A DNA stretch of 64,000 nucleotides. Origin: Silurus meridionalis. Taxonomy: Eukaryota; Chordata; Actinopteri; Siluriformes; Siluridae. Below, one piece after another: positions 50,498 through 62,401 of the stretch. The stretch spans positions 7,212,450 to 7,276,449 of the forward strand of contig NC_060900.1 of assembly GCF_014805685.1 (NCBI RefSeq), read 5' to 3'. Position numbers and translations under genes: made by a program. A model generated the notes under the pieces. It was not told the origin of the DNA. It worked only from the letters and a program-made list of their open reading frames with translations, and ran no database searches. Every line of letters starts with the position of its first letter. The stretch's first letter is position 1.

Positions 50498-51020
50498 CCA
50501 GTCAGTCAGTGGAAAATTGCTTCATTGTTTCAAATAGTTTCAGTTTTATTATCACAGTAGATTGAATTTAGATTTTTTTTTTTGAAGGTTGATTTTTCCA
50601 GTTTCATATAGACATTTTGATAAAAGTTAAAAGAAGAAAAATATTTGTATAAAACCCTTTAAGAGCAGATGTGCTTAATCATTTGACTGACAGTGAATGT
50701 CAATCCCATTGACATTAAGCCAGGCTTGTTCAGATCAGTGAGTATCTACATTTCAGTCAACGTGAACAAACTGTTTTGATGGGAGCACAGACGATAGGTC
50801 ATGCACAATCCATGCAAAATCGGTTTTCACACAAAATCACATCGAATTTGTGCAACAGAATATGTTCATATAAAAAAAAAACCTGGGGTCAGGGCTTATA
50901 GGTTGACCGTGTGTGTGTGTGTGAGTATTAGTGTATGTGGACAGGAAAGTTGTACAGAGTACAAGACATGTACTAGACATAACAAAAACATCCCTGCAGT
51001 ACCACATATCATAGATAAAC
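49830..51020. other. Intergenic sequence with (CA)n at 50434-50496
   Basis: A perfect 63-bp CA microsatellite lies at 50434-50496 and a short GT run at 50910-50922. Nothing else is recognised. Confidence 0.6.
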
Positions 51021-51022
51021 AC

Positions 51023-51330
51023 TAATCAGTCACAACATTAAAACCACTAACAAATAAATAAATAAAAATCTCATTACAGTGAAACCTTTCAAGTGGTGGG
51101 GTATATTAGGCAGAACGTGAACAGTAATTTGAATTGTAGTAAGCAAGAAAAAAGAAATAATGATCTGAGCTGACTCAGTAGTGGCCATACAACTGGCTCT
51201 CCAAAATGACATATCTCATGGGTTGTTAATCAGATAAGGTGTCCAAAGAAGGGCAACCAGTGAACCAGGCTCATTGGAACACTTGGGGAGTGAAGGATAA
51301 CCATCTGGGCTCATGTAGCACAAATTGCTG
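51023..51330 (+). mobile_element. Tc1-like element, 5' portion
   Basis: CACTAATCAGTCACAACATT followed by AAAACCACT is the terminal phrase of the same Tc1 family seen at 9158 and 54484; later GTGTCCAAAGAAGG and CTTGGGGAGTGAAGG come from its transposase region. Internal deletions are present. Confidence 0.75.
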
Positions 51331-51349
51331 AATAAGTTGAAAAAAAGCA

Positions 51350-51540
51350 TGAATTACTGGAACCATGTCCTGTGGTTCGATGAAACTAAGATACACTTGT
51401 TTGGCTCAAATGGTGTCCAGTATGTGTGATGACCCTTAGGTGAGGAGTACCAAGAAAAGTGTGTCTTGCCTACAGTCAAGCTTGGTGGTGATAGCATCAT
51501 GTTCTGGGGCTGCATAAGTGCTGCTGGATCTGGGGGGCAG
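51350..51540 (+). mobile_element. Second Tc1-type transposase fragment (DDE region)
   Basis: Translation includes words such as FDETKIHLFGSNGVQYV and GGDSIMFWGCISAAGSG, allowing for frame breaks, matching the central catalytic part of a Tc1 transposase. It abuts the enhancer-like repeat copy at 51541. Confidence 0.7.
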
Positions 51541-51765
51541 ATGGTGCAGCTGTGACTACAGTAAAAGGAAACTTGTTAAATTGTGTTAATTGGGTTTCTT
51601 GCTTCAGTAATAGCATTTATTCTCCTTGTATCAGAGCTTTTACTGCATTTCTGTATAATATTGATGGTTTCAATTCCTGTGGTGTCATAATGATGGTATT
51701 AAGAGGTGGATTAATTAAGGTAGGACACCACTGAAGGCATAGGTGTGATATGCATGGCCTGTCAC
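51541..51765 (+). repeat. Diverged inverted copy of the 43.5-kb element
   Basis: Shares long stretches with the reverse complement of 43459-43700, for example CTTGTTAAATTGTGTTAATT then GGGTTTCTTGCTT, and TGTGGTGTCATAATG, ending in TAGGACACCACTGAAGGC. It is inserted among Tc1 remnants. Confidence 0.75.
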
Positions 51766-51837
51766 TGATATACGTATATTAAGGCTGTCAATCAATTAAA
51801 ATCTAAAATCTAAATTAATCGCATGATTGTCATGAGT

Positions 51838-52120
51838 TAACTCGTTGCAGTGTGCAGCGTATTGTCTGAGCACTGACAAGCAGACCTTCCGCTTCTGCAA
51901 CCTCTAAAGCAATGCTGGCAGCATTCATGAGTCTGTTTTTTTTAAGCCAGCTTCTGCACCTGACGCACGGCAATTGACCCTTGTGAGGCCTGTTCCGAGT
52001 GGAGCCTGTCTTGGAAAACCTTCGTATGACCCTGGCCACTGTACTATAACTCAGTTTCAGGGTGTTACCAATTTTCCTATAGCCTCGGCCATCTTTGTGG
52101 AGGATTATGTTTATATACAA
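51838..52120 (-). mobile_element. Tc1 transposase N-terminal (paired-like HTH) pseudogene
   Basis: The minus-strand frame encodes KDGRGYRKIGNTLKLSYSTV and SKTGSTRNRPHKGQ, matching the DNA-binding half of Tc1 transposases, then ASIALEVAEAEG. It ends without the catalytic half. The catalytic fragment at 51350 is in the opposite orientation, so this is not one simple element. Confidence 0.8.
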
Positions 52121-52159
52121 TATAAAAAGTATAATAAATATATCAAAAATATATAAATT

Positions 52160-52970
52160 ACAAGAAGAATTTATTGTACCTTTAAATAATCATGTGTGGT
52201 GTGTGGTGGCACATTAGTAATATTTGTTGAGATTTATTCTACAAAGGATGTTTCCCTGATACATACGTGTGCATGTATGCATCCAGTGTAATCCATATGA
52301 TTAAGAGTGGTAACCCTCAAGGGGGTTTGCTCTGTTTTATATTCAGTCAAACAGTATCTTAATTATGGTGAGGTTAAAACTCCTAATCGAAATGACATTT
52401 ACATTCATGCACGTTCACTGTACTAATGGTTTACAGAGATCATAGATCCTTGTAATACATTCACATGGCTCTTTTGGGGGAGGTAATTAAGCTGCTTTTA
52501 GAAAATTAAACACAAGGTGTATTGTCTAGAGCGTAGGCTTTGGCCGGAATGTTTAAGGACTATGCCAAAATCAATAGTGTAGCATGCTTTAGGCTCTCTT
52601 GCACCAGCTGGGATAATTAAGTGTGATGTGTGTCATCTGTTGCACAAATCCTCTCTCTCTCTTTTTCTCTTAGTAATCATGCCTCTGGTTCACACTAACA
52701 CAAGTATGGAACAGATAAAATCAATGGATATTAGTGCATGTAAAACAGAACAGTGAGAAAACAATCTATTGAGATAAATTAGATATTATTTAAAGTAACC
52801 TAGATGGTAAGCCAAATTTTGTACAAAAAGCATTACGGTGCATGACATCTGCTTGCATTACATTTACATACAGAAAAATTAACTCTGGCTGCATTATGGT
52901 GGATGTATAATCCCCACTGACTTTACTGGTGTTATAGGACCCACTATAACTTTTATAACTTATAGTTTTG
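52160..52970. other. Intergenic desert, segment 6
   Basis: No feature recognised; AT-rich with a short CT run at 52652-52670. Confidence 0.5.
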
Positions 52971-52976
52971 TCGGTA

Positions 52977-53311
52977 TAGTAATCCCCTTCTTTTTTCATG
53001 GTTCGAATTTCACGGTTTATTATGGAATTGAATTTGCCACATAACTAATGTCTTTAGCTGATTTTCCCAGTCTCTCACGGATAGCACGATAGACCAAAAA
53101 ACGTATAGGGAATAGTTTTTATGGAGTTTTATGTTGAAATAATAAATTTTTAAAATATATATATAATTACTGTATTCATGCAAATGTTTTCTGTGTGTGT
53201 TTAAAGTGTGTGGGAGGATGATTTCTGGCTTAAACAATAAAAAAAAGTATTTTTGGGGTTTATCGCGGGCGGTTTTGGAACGTAACCACAGCAATAAACA
53301 GGGAATTACTG
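52977..53311. mobile_element. pogo/Tigger-like MITE, 335 bp
   Basis: Left end TAGTAATCCCCTTC and right end (reversed) CAGTAATTCCCTGTTTATTG pair imperfectly, and TA dinucleotides flank both sides. GGTTTATCGCGGGCGG near the right end is typical of this repeat type. Confidence 0.55.
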
Positions 53312-53319
53312 TATTTCCA

Positions 53320-54480
53320 GCTACATGTGTGTTGCTAAGTAGATTATCTGTATTCTGTGTTAAACTAATTAATCTGCCAAGTAAAATTCTAGTGTGTCTA
53401 TTGTGATTAATGAATTTAAAATGTTCTTAATCTGTTTATTTCTGTAAAGCTGCTTGGTAAAAAAATCTAAATTTTTAATGAATGTTTAATAAAATTAATT
53501 GAATCAAATTTGAGGCATCACAGGGAATCACATTGGATTTAAAAATAGACTTTTAGATTTTAGATTTTTTTTCTGTCCATGAAAGTCAGTAACAAAAGTA
53601 GGGTTTTGTTTCCTTTTTTCTTTCATGAACTTACTTCTCCTTGAGGCAAAAAAGCATAGACACAAAAAATGATTAAGTCAGACTTTGCTAATGAAACTAC
53701 AATGCAGGTTGCGCACTGTAACATTCTTAAAAATCATTTCAATGCTCATTCCAAATTACATAAAAAGAAATTACATAAGCAATCCATGCTTTAAAAAGTA
53801 GATGCAGATGTGACAGAAGAATTTTAACTATTGCTGTCTCACAGACTAGTGCAAAACCTTTGCAGTTCTCATGAATTCCTCTTGTTAATATTCCATTTTG
53901 GCAAAGGATTGAATATTGTTAGCAACATTGTTATGGAGTATTAAAAAAAAGGTGGTTACCAATACTTTATTGCTTCTACTTTAACCAATTTTCATAGTTT
54001 TGGATATACAGTAGTTAAGTTTCGGGTATAAAAATACAATATCCTCTGATAAGTAGTGGACCATCTTGTGGAAGTCATTAGGTTTTTAATATTCTGCTTC
54101 ATGCTCGTATACTGCTCAAAGAATATGAAACCATTTCACAGGAAGGTTTCAAAAGGGTTTAGAAGGATAATGCACCCATACTTGCCGGCAAACAAATTCA
54201 AGACTGGTTTCATAAACCCCAGACTAAAGACAAATGTCTTCGATGTGCTTTTCAATCACCATATCTAAGCATCACTGTGCCTTTAACAACTTCTGCAGTG
54301 GAGTGTAAAATTGATTTCCATTTCTTCCATACCTCAACAAAGAAGCTTTTTTTAAAAAGGGTTGATATTTTACCACACTTAGTTCTCCACTTAAAAGGGC
54401 ATTTAAAGAAAGATTATAGTTGTATTAAATACACTCATGCACGCACGCACGCACACACAAACAAACAAACAAACAGCTAA
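53320..54480. other. Intergenic desert, segment 7
   Basis: Nothing recognised beyond short A/T runs and an (ACGC)/(AAAC) tract at 54438-54475. Confidence 0.5.
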
Positions 54481-54483
54481 TTA

Positions 54484-55080
54484 ATATTAAAATCACCTGC
54501 CTAATATTAGGTAGGTCCCACTTGTTCCACCAAAACATCTGTGACCTGTCGAGGCAAGGACTCTTCAAGACCTCTGAAGTCCTTGTCAAACTTCTTGTCC
54601 AGCACATCTTATTGGATTGAGATTTGAAGAATTCAGATGCAAATTAATATTCCTGAGCAATTTTTGCAATGTGGAAAGGTGCATTACTTCGAAAGATGTC
54701 ATTGCTAGTATGCAATGCTGTTTTCATAAAGGGGTGTAATCTTGTCTGCAGCAATGTAACAGTAGGTGGTATTTGTCATAATAACATCCAAGAACATTGC
54801 CCAGAGCATCGCACTTCCTCCATCAGCTTGTCTTCTTCCCATAGTGCACCCTGGTGGCATCACTTCCCCAGGTAACTGATGCACACACATTCCTGTCTGC
54901 CCACATGATGTAAAGGAAAGCATGCTTTATTAGACCAGGCCACCTTCTTCCACTGCTCTATGGTCCAGTTCTGATGTTCATGTGTATACTGTAGGTGCTT
55001 TTGGACTGGACTCAGTATGAGCAATCTGACCTTTATGTGGTCATTATTATTCACAGATGTGACACCTATCTATCAATGGG
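54484..55080 (-). mobile_element. Tc1-like element, 3' half, inverted
   Basis: CACCTGCCTAATATTAGGTA is the terminal phrase of the family; downstream CTTCTTCCACTGCTCTATGG and CATAGTGCACCCTGGTGGCA are the reverse complement of its transposase. Minus-strand translation gives HQNWTIEQWKKVAW. Frames are interrupted. Same family as 9158 and 51023. Confidence 0.8.
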
Positions 55081-55865
55081 CAGCATAAATCTTTTCAGTA
55101 ATTTGTGTTACAGGAGCTTTTCAATGTTATTCACTTATCAGTGTTATTTGAATTACCTTTAACTTGCACCATCTTCAACAATACACTGAATTAACTTTGT
55201 AAATGTAAATGTAATTAATGTAAAGCATTTCATGTTATAAAAAAATCATTTTTATTCAAGTCCTTAAATATATGATTCTGTTAGATACAGTGAATTGTAT
55301 GTATTTGCTGAAATCTAAAAAGGTTAATAGATTATATTAAATTAATTACTCCAAAACATTCTTATAATATGCCTGTCTTATTGGGGATACATTCCAGCAA
55401 AAGGGCAATATGCATTTCACAATTTCACAAAAAATGACATTAAATGGCAAATACATAAAACTGGAGTGTTTATTGGTTTGGATTCGGCACCTCATAGTTT
55501 CTGGATTTGTTTAACTCCACCCCTACTCCCTGCAGCCCTTACAAATAATTTTTTTCAAACAGCTACCCATGCTGCATCACAGGCAGAATACAAGGAAAGT
55601 GCTTTTTGCCCTCTTCCACATACATTGAAATAATGGAATAATGGATGCATTTGAGTTAAGTAAATTAAGTGAGGATATTTTGAGTATTCTTGAGCTCACA
55701 CCATCCAATGACTGACAGGAAAGAGAGAGAAATGGACAAAGAGAGATAGAGTATGCCATCCCTTTCACCCATATTGTTTATTTATATATTAGCCAGTATT
55801 ACTATTATTGATTAATGACACTGTCATACTTACATATAATATAAATATGTATAGAGATAGAGATC

Positions 55866-57150
55866 AGGCATAGCATTATGACATTATAACATTATGACCG
55901 GTGAGTGAATCTTCTTCTTCTTTTTGGGTGCTCCTGTTAGGGGTCGTCACAACGAATCATCTGTCTCTATACCACCTCTACATCTGCCTCTCTCAAACCA
56001 ACTATCTGCATGTCTTCCCTCACCACATCCATAAACCTCCTCCTTAGCCTTCCTCTTTACCTTTTTCTTGGTGGCTCCATCTTCAGCATTCTCCTACCAA
56101 TATCCCCCAAGTCCCACTTTTGCACATGTCTAAACCATCTCAATCTAGCCTCCCTCACCTTGTCTTCAAAATGTCCAACATGCGTGGCCCTGGGTATCCT
56201 GGTCACTCCCAATGAAAATCTCAACATCTTCAACTCTGCCACCTCCAGCTCTGCCTTCTGTCTTTTAGTCAATGCCACTGTATCTAAACCATACAACAAA
56301 ACAGGTCTCACCACAGTCCTATAAACTATTCCTTTTACTCTTGCAGATACCCTTCTCCACCCACTCCACCCTGCCTGCTCTCTTTTTTTCATTTCTGTAA
56401 CACACTCTCTATTACTTTGAACAGTTGATTCCAGGTACCTAAACTCCACTTTCACCACCTCTTTTTCCTTGCAACCACACCACTCCACTGCCATCCCTCT
56501 TATTTACATACATGTACTCTGTCTTTTATTCCCCTTTCTCTCCAGCACGTACCTCCACTTCTCCAGGCTCTTCTCCACCTGCTCACTACTCTCACCACAA
56601 ATCACAATATCATCTGCAAACATCATAGTCCACGGAGACTCCTTTCTGACCTTGTTCGTCAACCTGTCCATCACCACTGCAAACAGGAAAGAGCTCAGAG
56701 CTGATCCTTGATGCAGTCCCACCTCCACCTTGAACCAGTCCGTCGTACCTACTGTTCACTTCATTGCTGTCACACTGTCCACTTACATGTCCTGCACCAC
56801 TATCATATACTTCTCTGACACACCTGACTTCCTCATACAATACCACAACTCCTCTCTCAGCACAATGTTGTACGCTTTCTGTAAATCCTCAAAAGCACAA
56901 TGATCGGTACCAGATCACTCTCCATTCCTCGGGCATCCTCTTACCTTCCAGATTCTTGTTAAACAATCTGGTTAAAAACTCCACTGCCATCTCTCCTAAA
57001 CATCTCCAAGCATCTAATAGTACGTCATTTGGGCCAACCAACTTTCCACTCTTCATTCATAACTGGTGAGTGAATAACACCTATTATCTATTCATTATGG
57101 CACCTGTTATTGGGTGGGATATATTAGGCAGCAAGTGAAAATGTTGGTAC
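55866..57150. mobile_element. Tc1-like terminal fragment split by an RTE-like insertion
   Basis: GATCAGGCATAGCATTATGA at 55862-55881 and GGGATATATTAGGCAGCAAG at 57118-57137 belong to one Tc1-like terminus. Between them is the LINE at 55911-57062, bounded by the near-identical words CCGGTGAGTGAAT (55898) and CTGGTGAGTGAAT (57063). Confidence 0.75.
55911..57062 (-). mobile_element. 5'-truncated RTE-like LINE with reverse transcriptase fragment
   Basis: Minus-strand reading shows GLHQGSALSSFLFAVVMDRL, then the RT catalytic FADD box (56609-56620), followed by [20 protein letters not shown] and RLRWFRHVQKW. Several frameshifts break the ORF (frames at 56728-56504 and 56494-56057 and others). The 3' end is (AAG)n-like, at the left edge, and the element is 5' truncated near 57062. 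Thus inactive. Confidence 0.85.
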
Positions 57151-57167
57151 ATCTATACATATGATAC

Positions 57168-57267
<100 letters not shown>

Positions 57268-57289
57268 CTGTATATAGGATTTCCATCAG

Positions 57290-57530
57290 AAAGCTATCAG
57301 ATCTGCAATGACAGCCTGTTCCCTTTGCAGTTTTAATTAGAACATGCCTGTCTATGGTGTCAGCGTTGATTCTGGGAGATTCCATCATCCTAGCTGCTTC
57401 GCACAACAAATAGCCTAATTAGCATGCTGCCCACCATGTAAGTGCCACTTCAGCCAAGCATTGAGGAGGTCCTGACCTTTTCAGCCTTTAACTGCTCTTA
57501 GCACATACTGAATACTGAACATGAGAGCAA
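57290..57530. promoter_or_regulatory. Candidate conserved non-coding element
   Basis: Balanced, repeat-free sequence between microsatellites with homeodomain core words TTTTAATTAGA (57332-57342 region) and CCTAATTAGCATGC. No coding frame. Enhancer is inference. Confidence 0.3.
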
Positions 57531-57912
57531 ATAAAATTAAAGAAATATCAGGGAGCTGTATGGAGCTGTGTAAGAAAATATGTTACATTTAATGCAATGG
57601 CTGACTTATCTGTGATATAATAATGTGATGAGGAACAGCAAATCATTTTGCACCATCCCTTTTCTCTTTCAGCATGGAGCTTGTAAAGCACCTTTACCAA
57701 CAGGCGTTGTCACTTTATAGAAATTCTGGCGTAGATCTAGATCCCTAAACAAGCCCAAGTTAGCAGCAAAAACTCCCTGATTAACACCTGTCTACACAAT
57801 TATACACACTTATTCTTCCCATGCTTTGGAAGCAGGTGTCATGTAGAATTTTATTAATGACAGATGCATTTCATGAGTCAGGAAACCAGTTATTTCTATA
57901 CTGTTTTAGTAG

Positions 57913-57914
<2 letters not shown>

Positions 57915-57983
<69 letters not shown>
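57915..57983. repeat. (TG)n microsatellite
   Basis: Perfect run of 69 bp. Confidence 0.97.
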
Positions 57984-57984
<1 letters not shown>

Positions 57985-58145
57985 AGATAATATGCATGCA
58001 TGTGTGTCGTCAGTAGGCATATTATTAAGGCTACTGATAACATCCTAATTAATCTTCTGTTTTAATAAGCCACCAAGACAATACAATAACCCTATGCCAG
58101 ATTAAAAACTAGGATGCAAAAAAAAAAGAAGTATATTTATGTGTA

Positions 58146-58148
<3 letters not shown>

Positions 58149-58203
<55 letters not shown>
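58149..58203. repeat. (TG)n microsatellite
   Basis: Perfect run of 55 bp. Confidence 0.97.
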
Positions 58204-58206
<3 letters not shown>

Positions 58207-58356
58207 TCCCTTCAGAGAAGAGTTTACTTAGCTTTAATTGCTGCTTCAATATTGATGGCACCCTGGGAGAGGGCAGACGCAGACTTTTCCTTCTGTGCTT
58301 TTACCTTCGTTCTTACCCTGCTGGTTATCTATCTACTCTCTCCTTCTATCTTTCCT

Positions 58357-58360
<4 letters not shown>

Positions 58361-58407
<47 letters not shown>
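58361..58407. repeat. (TC)n microsatellite
   Basis: Perfect run of about 47 bp. Confidence 0.97.
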
Positions 58408-58412
<5 letters not shown>

Positions 58413-58714
58413 TCAGAGGTTGAGCAAATGCATTAAGGCCTCCAACTAAAAATGCTTGTGCATTACAGAAGGTCAAAGGTTTTATGAATGTACTTGAAAA
58501 CAGGTATCACTTTTGTGAGTCTCTGTTTTGATGTGTGTACCTGCATTCGTGAGCTTGATCTTCTATTATTGGTATGGGATGCTCTCTGTGTGGTTATATG
58601 GATCCTGAGCTCTTTAAATTTTAATTAAGGCTTTGTACTCAGTGCTACTTCATCTTTTCTCAAGTAATACCTGAGAGGGGCGATTTTAATGTGAGTCACT
58701 GAATATGTTTTTAA

Positions 58715-58716
<2 letters not shown>

Positions 58717-58778
<62 letters not shown>

Positions 58779-58792
58779 TGTGTGTGTGTGTG
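58717..58792. repeat. (TG)n microsatellite
   Basis: TG run of 76 bp with one A interruption. Confidence 0.97.
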
Positions 58793-58799
58793 ATGAGAA

Positions 58800-58925
58800 A
58801 ACTCTCAGAGTCCTTAGGCTTTCCTTAGTGGATAGCCTGGTCACGGCATTCTGTGTGTGTGCCTGTTCTCCATTAGCGTGCTGTGGCCAGACAAGCAAGT
58901 GTAATTGGCGTGAGCCGTTGGGAGT
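58800..58925. promoter_or_regulatory. Candidate conserved non-coding element between TG repeats
   Basis: About 120 bp of balanced, unique-looking sequence with CCATTAGCGTGCTGTGGCC and TGTAATTGGCGTGAGCC, homeodomain-like words. It is hemmed by TG repeats at both sides. Regulatory role is inference. Confidence 0.3.
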
Positions 58926-58989
58926 GTGTGTGTGTGTGGGGTGTGTGTGTGTCTGAGCTGAGCATGGAAGGAGATTGAGAACCATCCAC

Positions 58990-59600
58990 TCACACTAATG
59001 TTTTCCATTATCTACCTTCAATGTGTGAGAGAAAAACAGCCCGTCGGAGTGTGAGTATGGATATGGCTTCCAAGTGTGCCAGTGCGTAGATGTGTGTGTC
59101 AGGGAATGAATGAGATGAGGAGGCTGTTTGTCATCAACTCATTCGATTTTTCTTTGCAATGCGTGTTGCTTTTTTTAAGCTGCTAAGCAGTTGTTAATGT
59201 CTCCATTTCATTCATTTTCTAGTGTTGGAGTGTCTTTTGCAGCTTTTTTCGGACCCAGCACCTCTGACGCACTTGTTTATCCTCAAGCACGACCTGAGAG
59301 ATCACACAAAACAAACTTGAGCACATTTACCACTGAAAAAAAAGGAGAGATGGAAGGCTATGACGAGATGGGAAAATATAGGAAAGTCTCTTTTATCAGT
59401 TTCCACAAACAAAAAAGCAAGAACAAAGTAAAAACAACCAGTATACCAAAAAAAGAAATGAGAGGGAGGAGAAAAAAAAAAAGTAAAATCTTATGACTAA
59501 AGGAAGAGATGAGAAGCTGAGTACATACAGAGTTGGGAGGAAGGTGGAAATAACAATCAGAAAAGTTGAATAACAGGAGGGTAATTGTGAATGCAGATTT
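58990..59600. other. Intergenic desert, segment 8
   Basis: No gene recognised. The 59191-59496 frame is low-complexity and lysine-rich at its end and lacks domains. Confidence 0.5.
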
Positions 59601-59619
59601 ATTCATCATAACAAATCGC

Positions 59620-60073
59620 TCAGATTTTGTTTTTACGTATCTATACTTTACTGAAATATTTCTATTTGGGGAAACTTTTACTTTAATTTCACTACATTTC
59701 AAAGTCAAATATTTTGGTTTTTACTCAACTACATTTTGCGAAATCAGTCGTTCTTTTTTAATTATTAGTGTATAAAAACTTTTTTTTAACGTTTTTTTAA
59801 AAAAGATCTCAATGTTTGACTAAACTAATATAATTCTATTACTAGATTGTTGTGCTAAGAGTAACATTAGAGTCTTTTCACATAAACTGAGTCGATTAAT
59901 CAAGAGTCTTGTGACAGAGCCATTTAAGTACATTTGATAGCAAAATACTTTTGTACTTTTACTCAAGTAAAATTTTAAAGGGATCACTTTTACTTTTACT
60001 GGAGTATTATATTTTACCTACTGTATCTCTACTTTCACTCAAGTACATGCTTTGTGTACTTCGTCCACCATTG
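59620..60073 (-). mobile_element. Second hAT-like MITE copy
   Basis: Ends TCCACCATTG (60064-60073) next to GTGTACTTCG, and is rich in ACTTTTACT words, as in the 39318-39866 element but reversed. The other terminus is worn; the left boundary is approximate. Confidence 0.55.
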
Positions 60074-60418
60074 GATGCAATAGTGAATATACAGGACAAA
60101 GAGCAGAAGATGCTTTTCAAATCTTCAGCTGTCAATTTGCTCGCACTGTTCTGATCTGACATGAATAGAACCCAATGTGTTTTTTTCTTAGGGTTAGGCA
60201 TGTTGTGATTTTTTTTATAAGTACTGTTGACATCAAAAGTCTAAAAACACTCAGAGGAACACAATATCTGCCTGACAACTATCTGAGCTCACAAACAGCA
60301 GCTATAGGTTAGTGTGACTTGAATGGTCCGGGGTAGAACATGGTTTTTGTGCTTTTGGACATCTGGCTAAGAGGGGGAGAAGCTATGACTTTTTTAGACT
60401 CTAATCATTAGTGGTAAA

Positions 60419-60612
60419 GAGGGAAGTGGTGACACAATGGATAAGATGTTGGACTTCTGATTGGAAGGTCATGGCTTCAACTCCCACCAAGCTACCTCTT
60501 CTAGGCCCCTGATCAAGGATGTTAACCCTCAACTCATTTGTATAAATGAGATAACTGCAAATCGCTCTAGATTAGGGCATCTTATCCAAATGCCAAATCT
60601 TACAGACGTAAA
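60419..60612 (+). repeat. tRNA-derived SINE
   Basis: A-box-like TGGATAAGATGTTGG (60438-60452) and B-box-like GGCTTCAACTC (60473-60483) are about 20 bp apart as in tRNA promoters. The body continues GCCCCTGATCAAGGATGTTA and ends with the tail AGATTAGGGCATCTTATCC..GCCAAATC, the tail seen reversed at 13242. This is a SINE and not a functional tRNA. Confidence 0.8.
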
Positions 60613-60619
60613 TCTAAAC

Positions 60620-62400
60620 AAGATAGAGGGGATCATGCATAGCACAAAATGGCAATCTATTTTGGCACCAGACCTGCAGACCTCTGTTAGACAACTGAAA
60701 ATAAAGTAAACAGTATACCTTCTGGCATAATAATGACCCAAAACACAAGTCAATGAAGGAATGGCTTCAGATTATTGGTTATTGTTTTAGAAAAGTCTGG
60801 GTACAATTCAAATCAAAACAATTTTGCTATTTTATATTTTTCCTTTAGGTAAGGCATATTGTGATTTTTGAGGTGTTTTTTTTGGTCACCACTGGTGTAA
60901 AGAACATTAGACCTCAGAATTCTAAGCAACTCTTGAGGGCTGTGAAGTGGAGATCTGCTCAAAAACAAATAGAATAATTTGATAGACGCTTACCCAAAAG
61001 GAATGAGTGCCATATTACAAGCAAAAGACACGACAATGGAAAATTAGCTAAGAGCTGTTCACACGTATAACCATATTATAATCGCATGTATTTTTTCTTC
61101 CTCCTATTTTACAGTATGTAAAATACTGTCATACAATCAACTATGTATTTTAAGGTCATGGAATGAATGTGCACAATTTAAGAAGGTATAACCATTTGTA
61201 AAAATGAAGCAATGCTAACTACTTTAAAATGGCAATGATTTAGCTTTTTGTAGTCTTGTAGGTCTTGTGTGGGTGATGTAGCTGGCTATTACAAATCATA
61301 TTTCAAAATAATAAATACTGACTGGTGTTATTTTAGTATTAAACGAGATAGTGATTTCCTTCTAGGGAAAATAAAAAATAATTTAACTAGGCAGTAGACC
61401 TCATCTTTTAAAAGCTAAAGCTAAGGGGAAATTAAGACTATACTGCCATCTGCTGAACATTATTATGACAACCATCTGGTTGAGCTCTGGTTAAGTACAG
61501 TCTATACACCTTTTTTATTTCATTTTTTTTATCCATAGCATCACCTACCCTGTATATACACTTATTGCCCGTATCATCAGGTCCATTTCTGTATAGACTT
61601 TCAGTTTTTTTCACTGCCTCACTAGTCTATGGTGGAAAGAGACCGTCATAGGATTGCTTCTGAACAGACATGATTTGCAAGTAAACTCCATGTTTATGTC
61701 ACTGTAGGAATGCTGTTCTTGCTGAAGTCTCATTATTCTTCATCGGAATTCTCAATTAAACATGTAACACTGGCTCATCTGCTTTCTGTTTTTCTTTTTT
61801 TGTTTTTGTTTTTTGTTTTTGTTCTGTTTTAATCACTATTGCAGGAGCAACAAGTCATTAAAAGTCATTCAAAGTGTGCCGTCTATTAGAATGTCCAACT
61901 ATTCACTGTTAAAACCCTATCTTTAAACAAATGGCACTTAGTTTGTATTGAAAAACTACATCCTGCAGTAATTTATTCAAGACCTTTTTTTGCAACATGT
62001 CCATCATTACACATTTCTGTGTCTGCCTGAAAGAGTAAACACCAAGTTTTTCCATGCAAGATTAAAAACCTGCAAGACAAAATGTCACTTTATTGCCCTA
62101 ATATTTTTAGATGAAGGACTATTTATTTTAACAAATTAAAAACACATCTATGCAATGCCTGCTAGATTAATACAGTTAAGTTAGACGTTAAATTTATACA
62201 TCAAATCAGATAAATAAATCAAATAAGTAAACTTTGCATACATATTAATGTTTGTCTCATGTGTATGAATACAATAAACATTCCACAAATATATTTATAT
62301 TTGTATATATATATATTTATATATATCCACGCAATATTCCTGCCCCTTAGGTTTATCACAGTAAAGAACTGCAAATGCCTTTAGATAGTTTGTGGATTAT
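60620..62400. other. Intergenic desert, segment 9
   Basis: AT-rich; no gene or clear repeat beyond T-rich stretches near 61790-61830. Confidence 0.5.
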
Positions 62401-62401
62401 G

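Noticed and set aside
43515..51734. Shared peptide with KG(D/N)LLNCVNWVSCFSN as a duplicated exon
   Set aside because: The two copies are open in the same frame only partly and diverge with indels afterwards; lacks splice sites. Kept as a DNA element.
57821..58985. Cysteine/valine-repeat frames
   Set aside because: Translations of TG and TC microsatellites on either strand.
60438..60483. tRNA gene
   Set aside because: A- and B-box-like words are present but the cloverleaf is degraded and a SINE body and tail follow.
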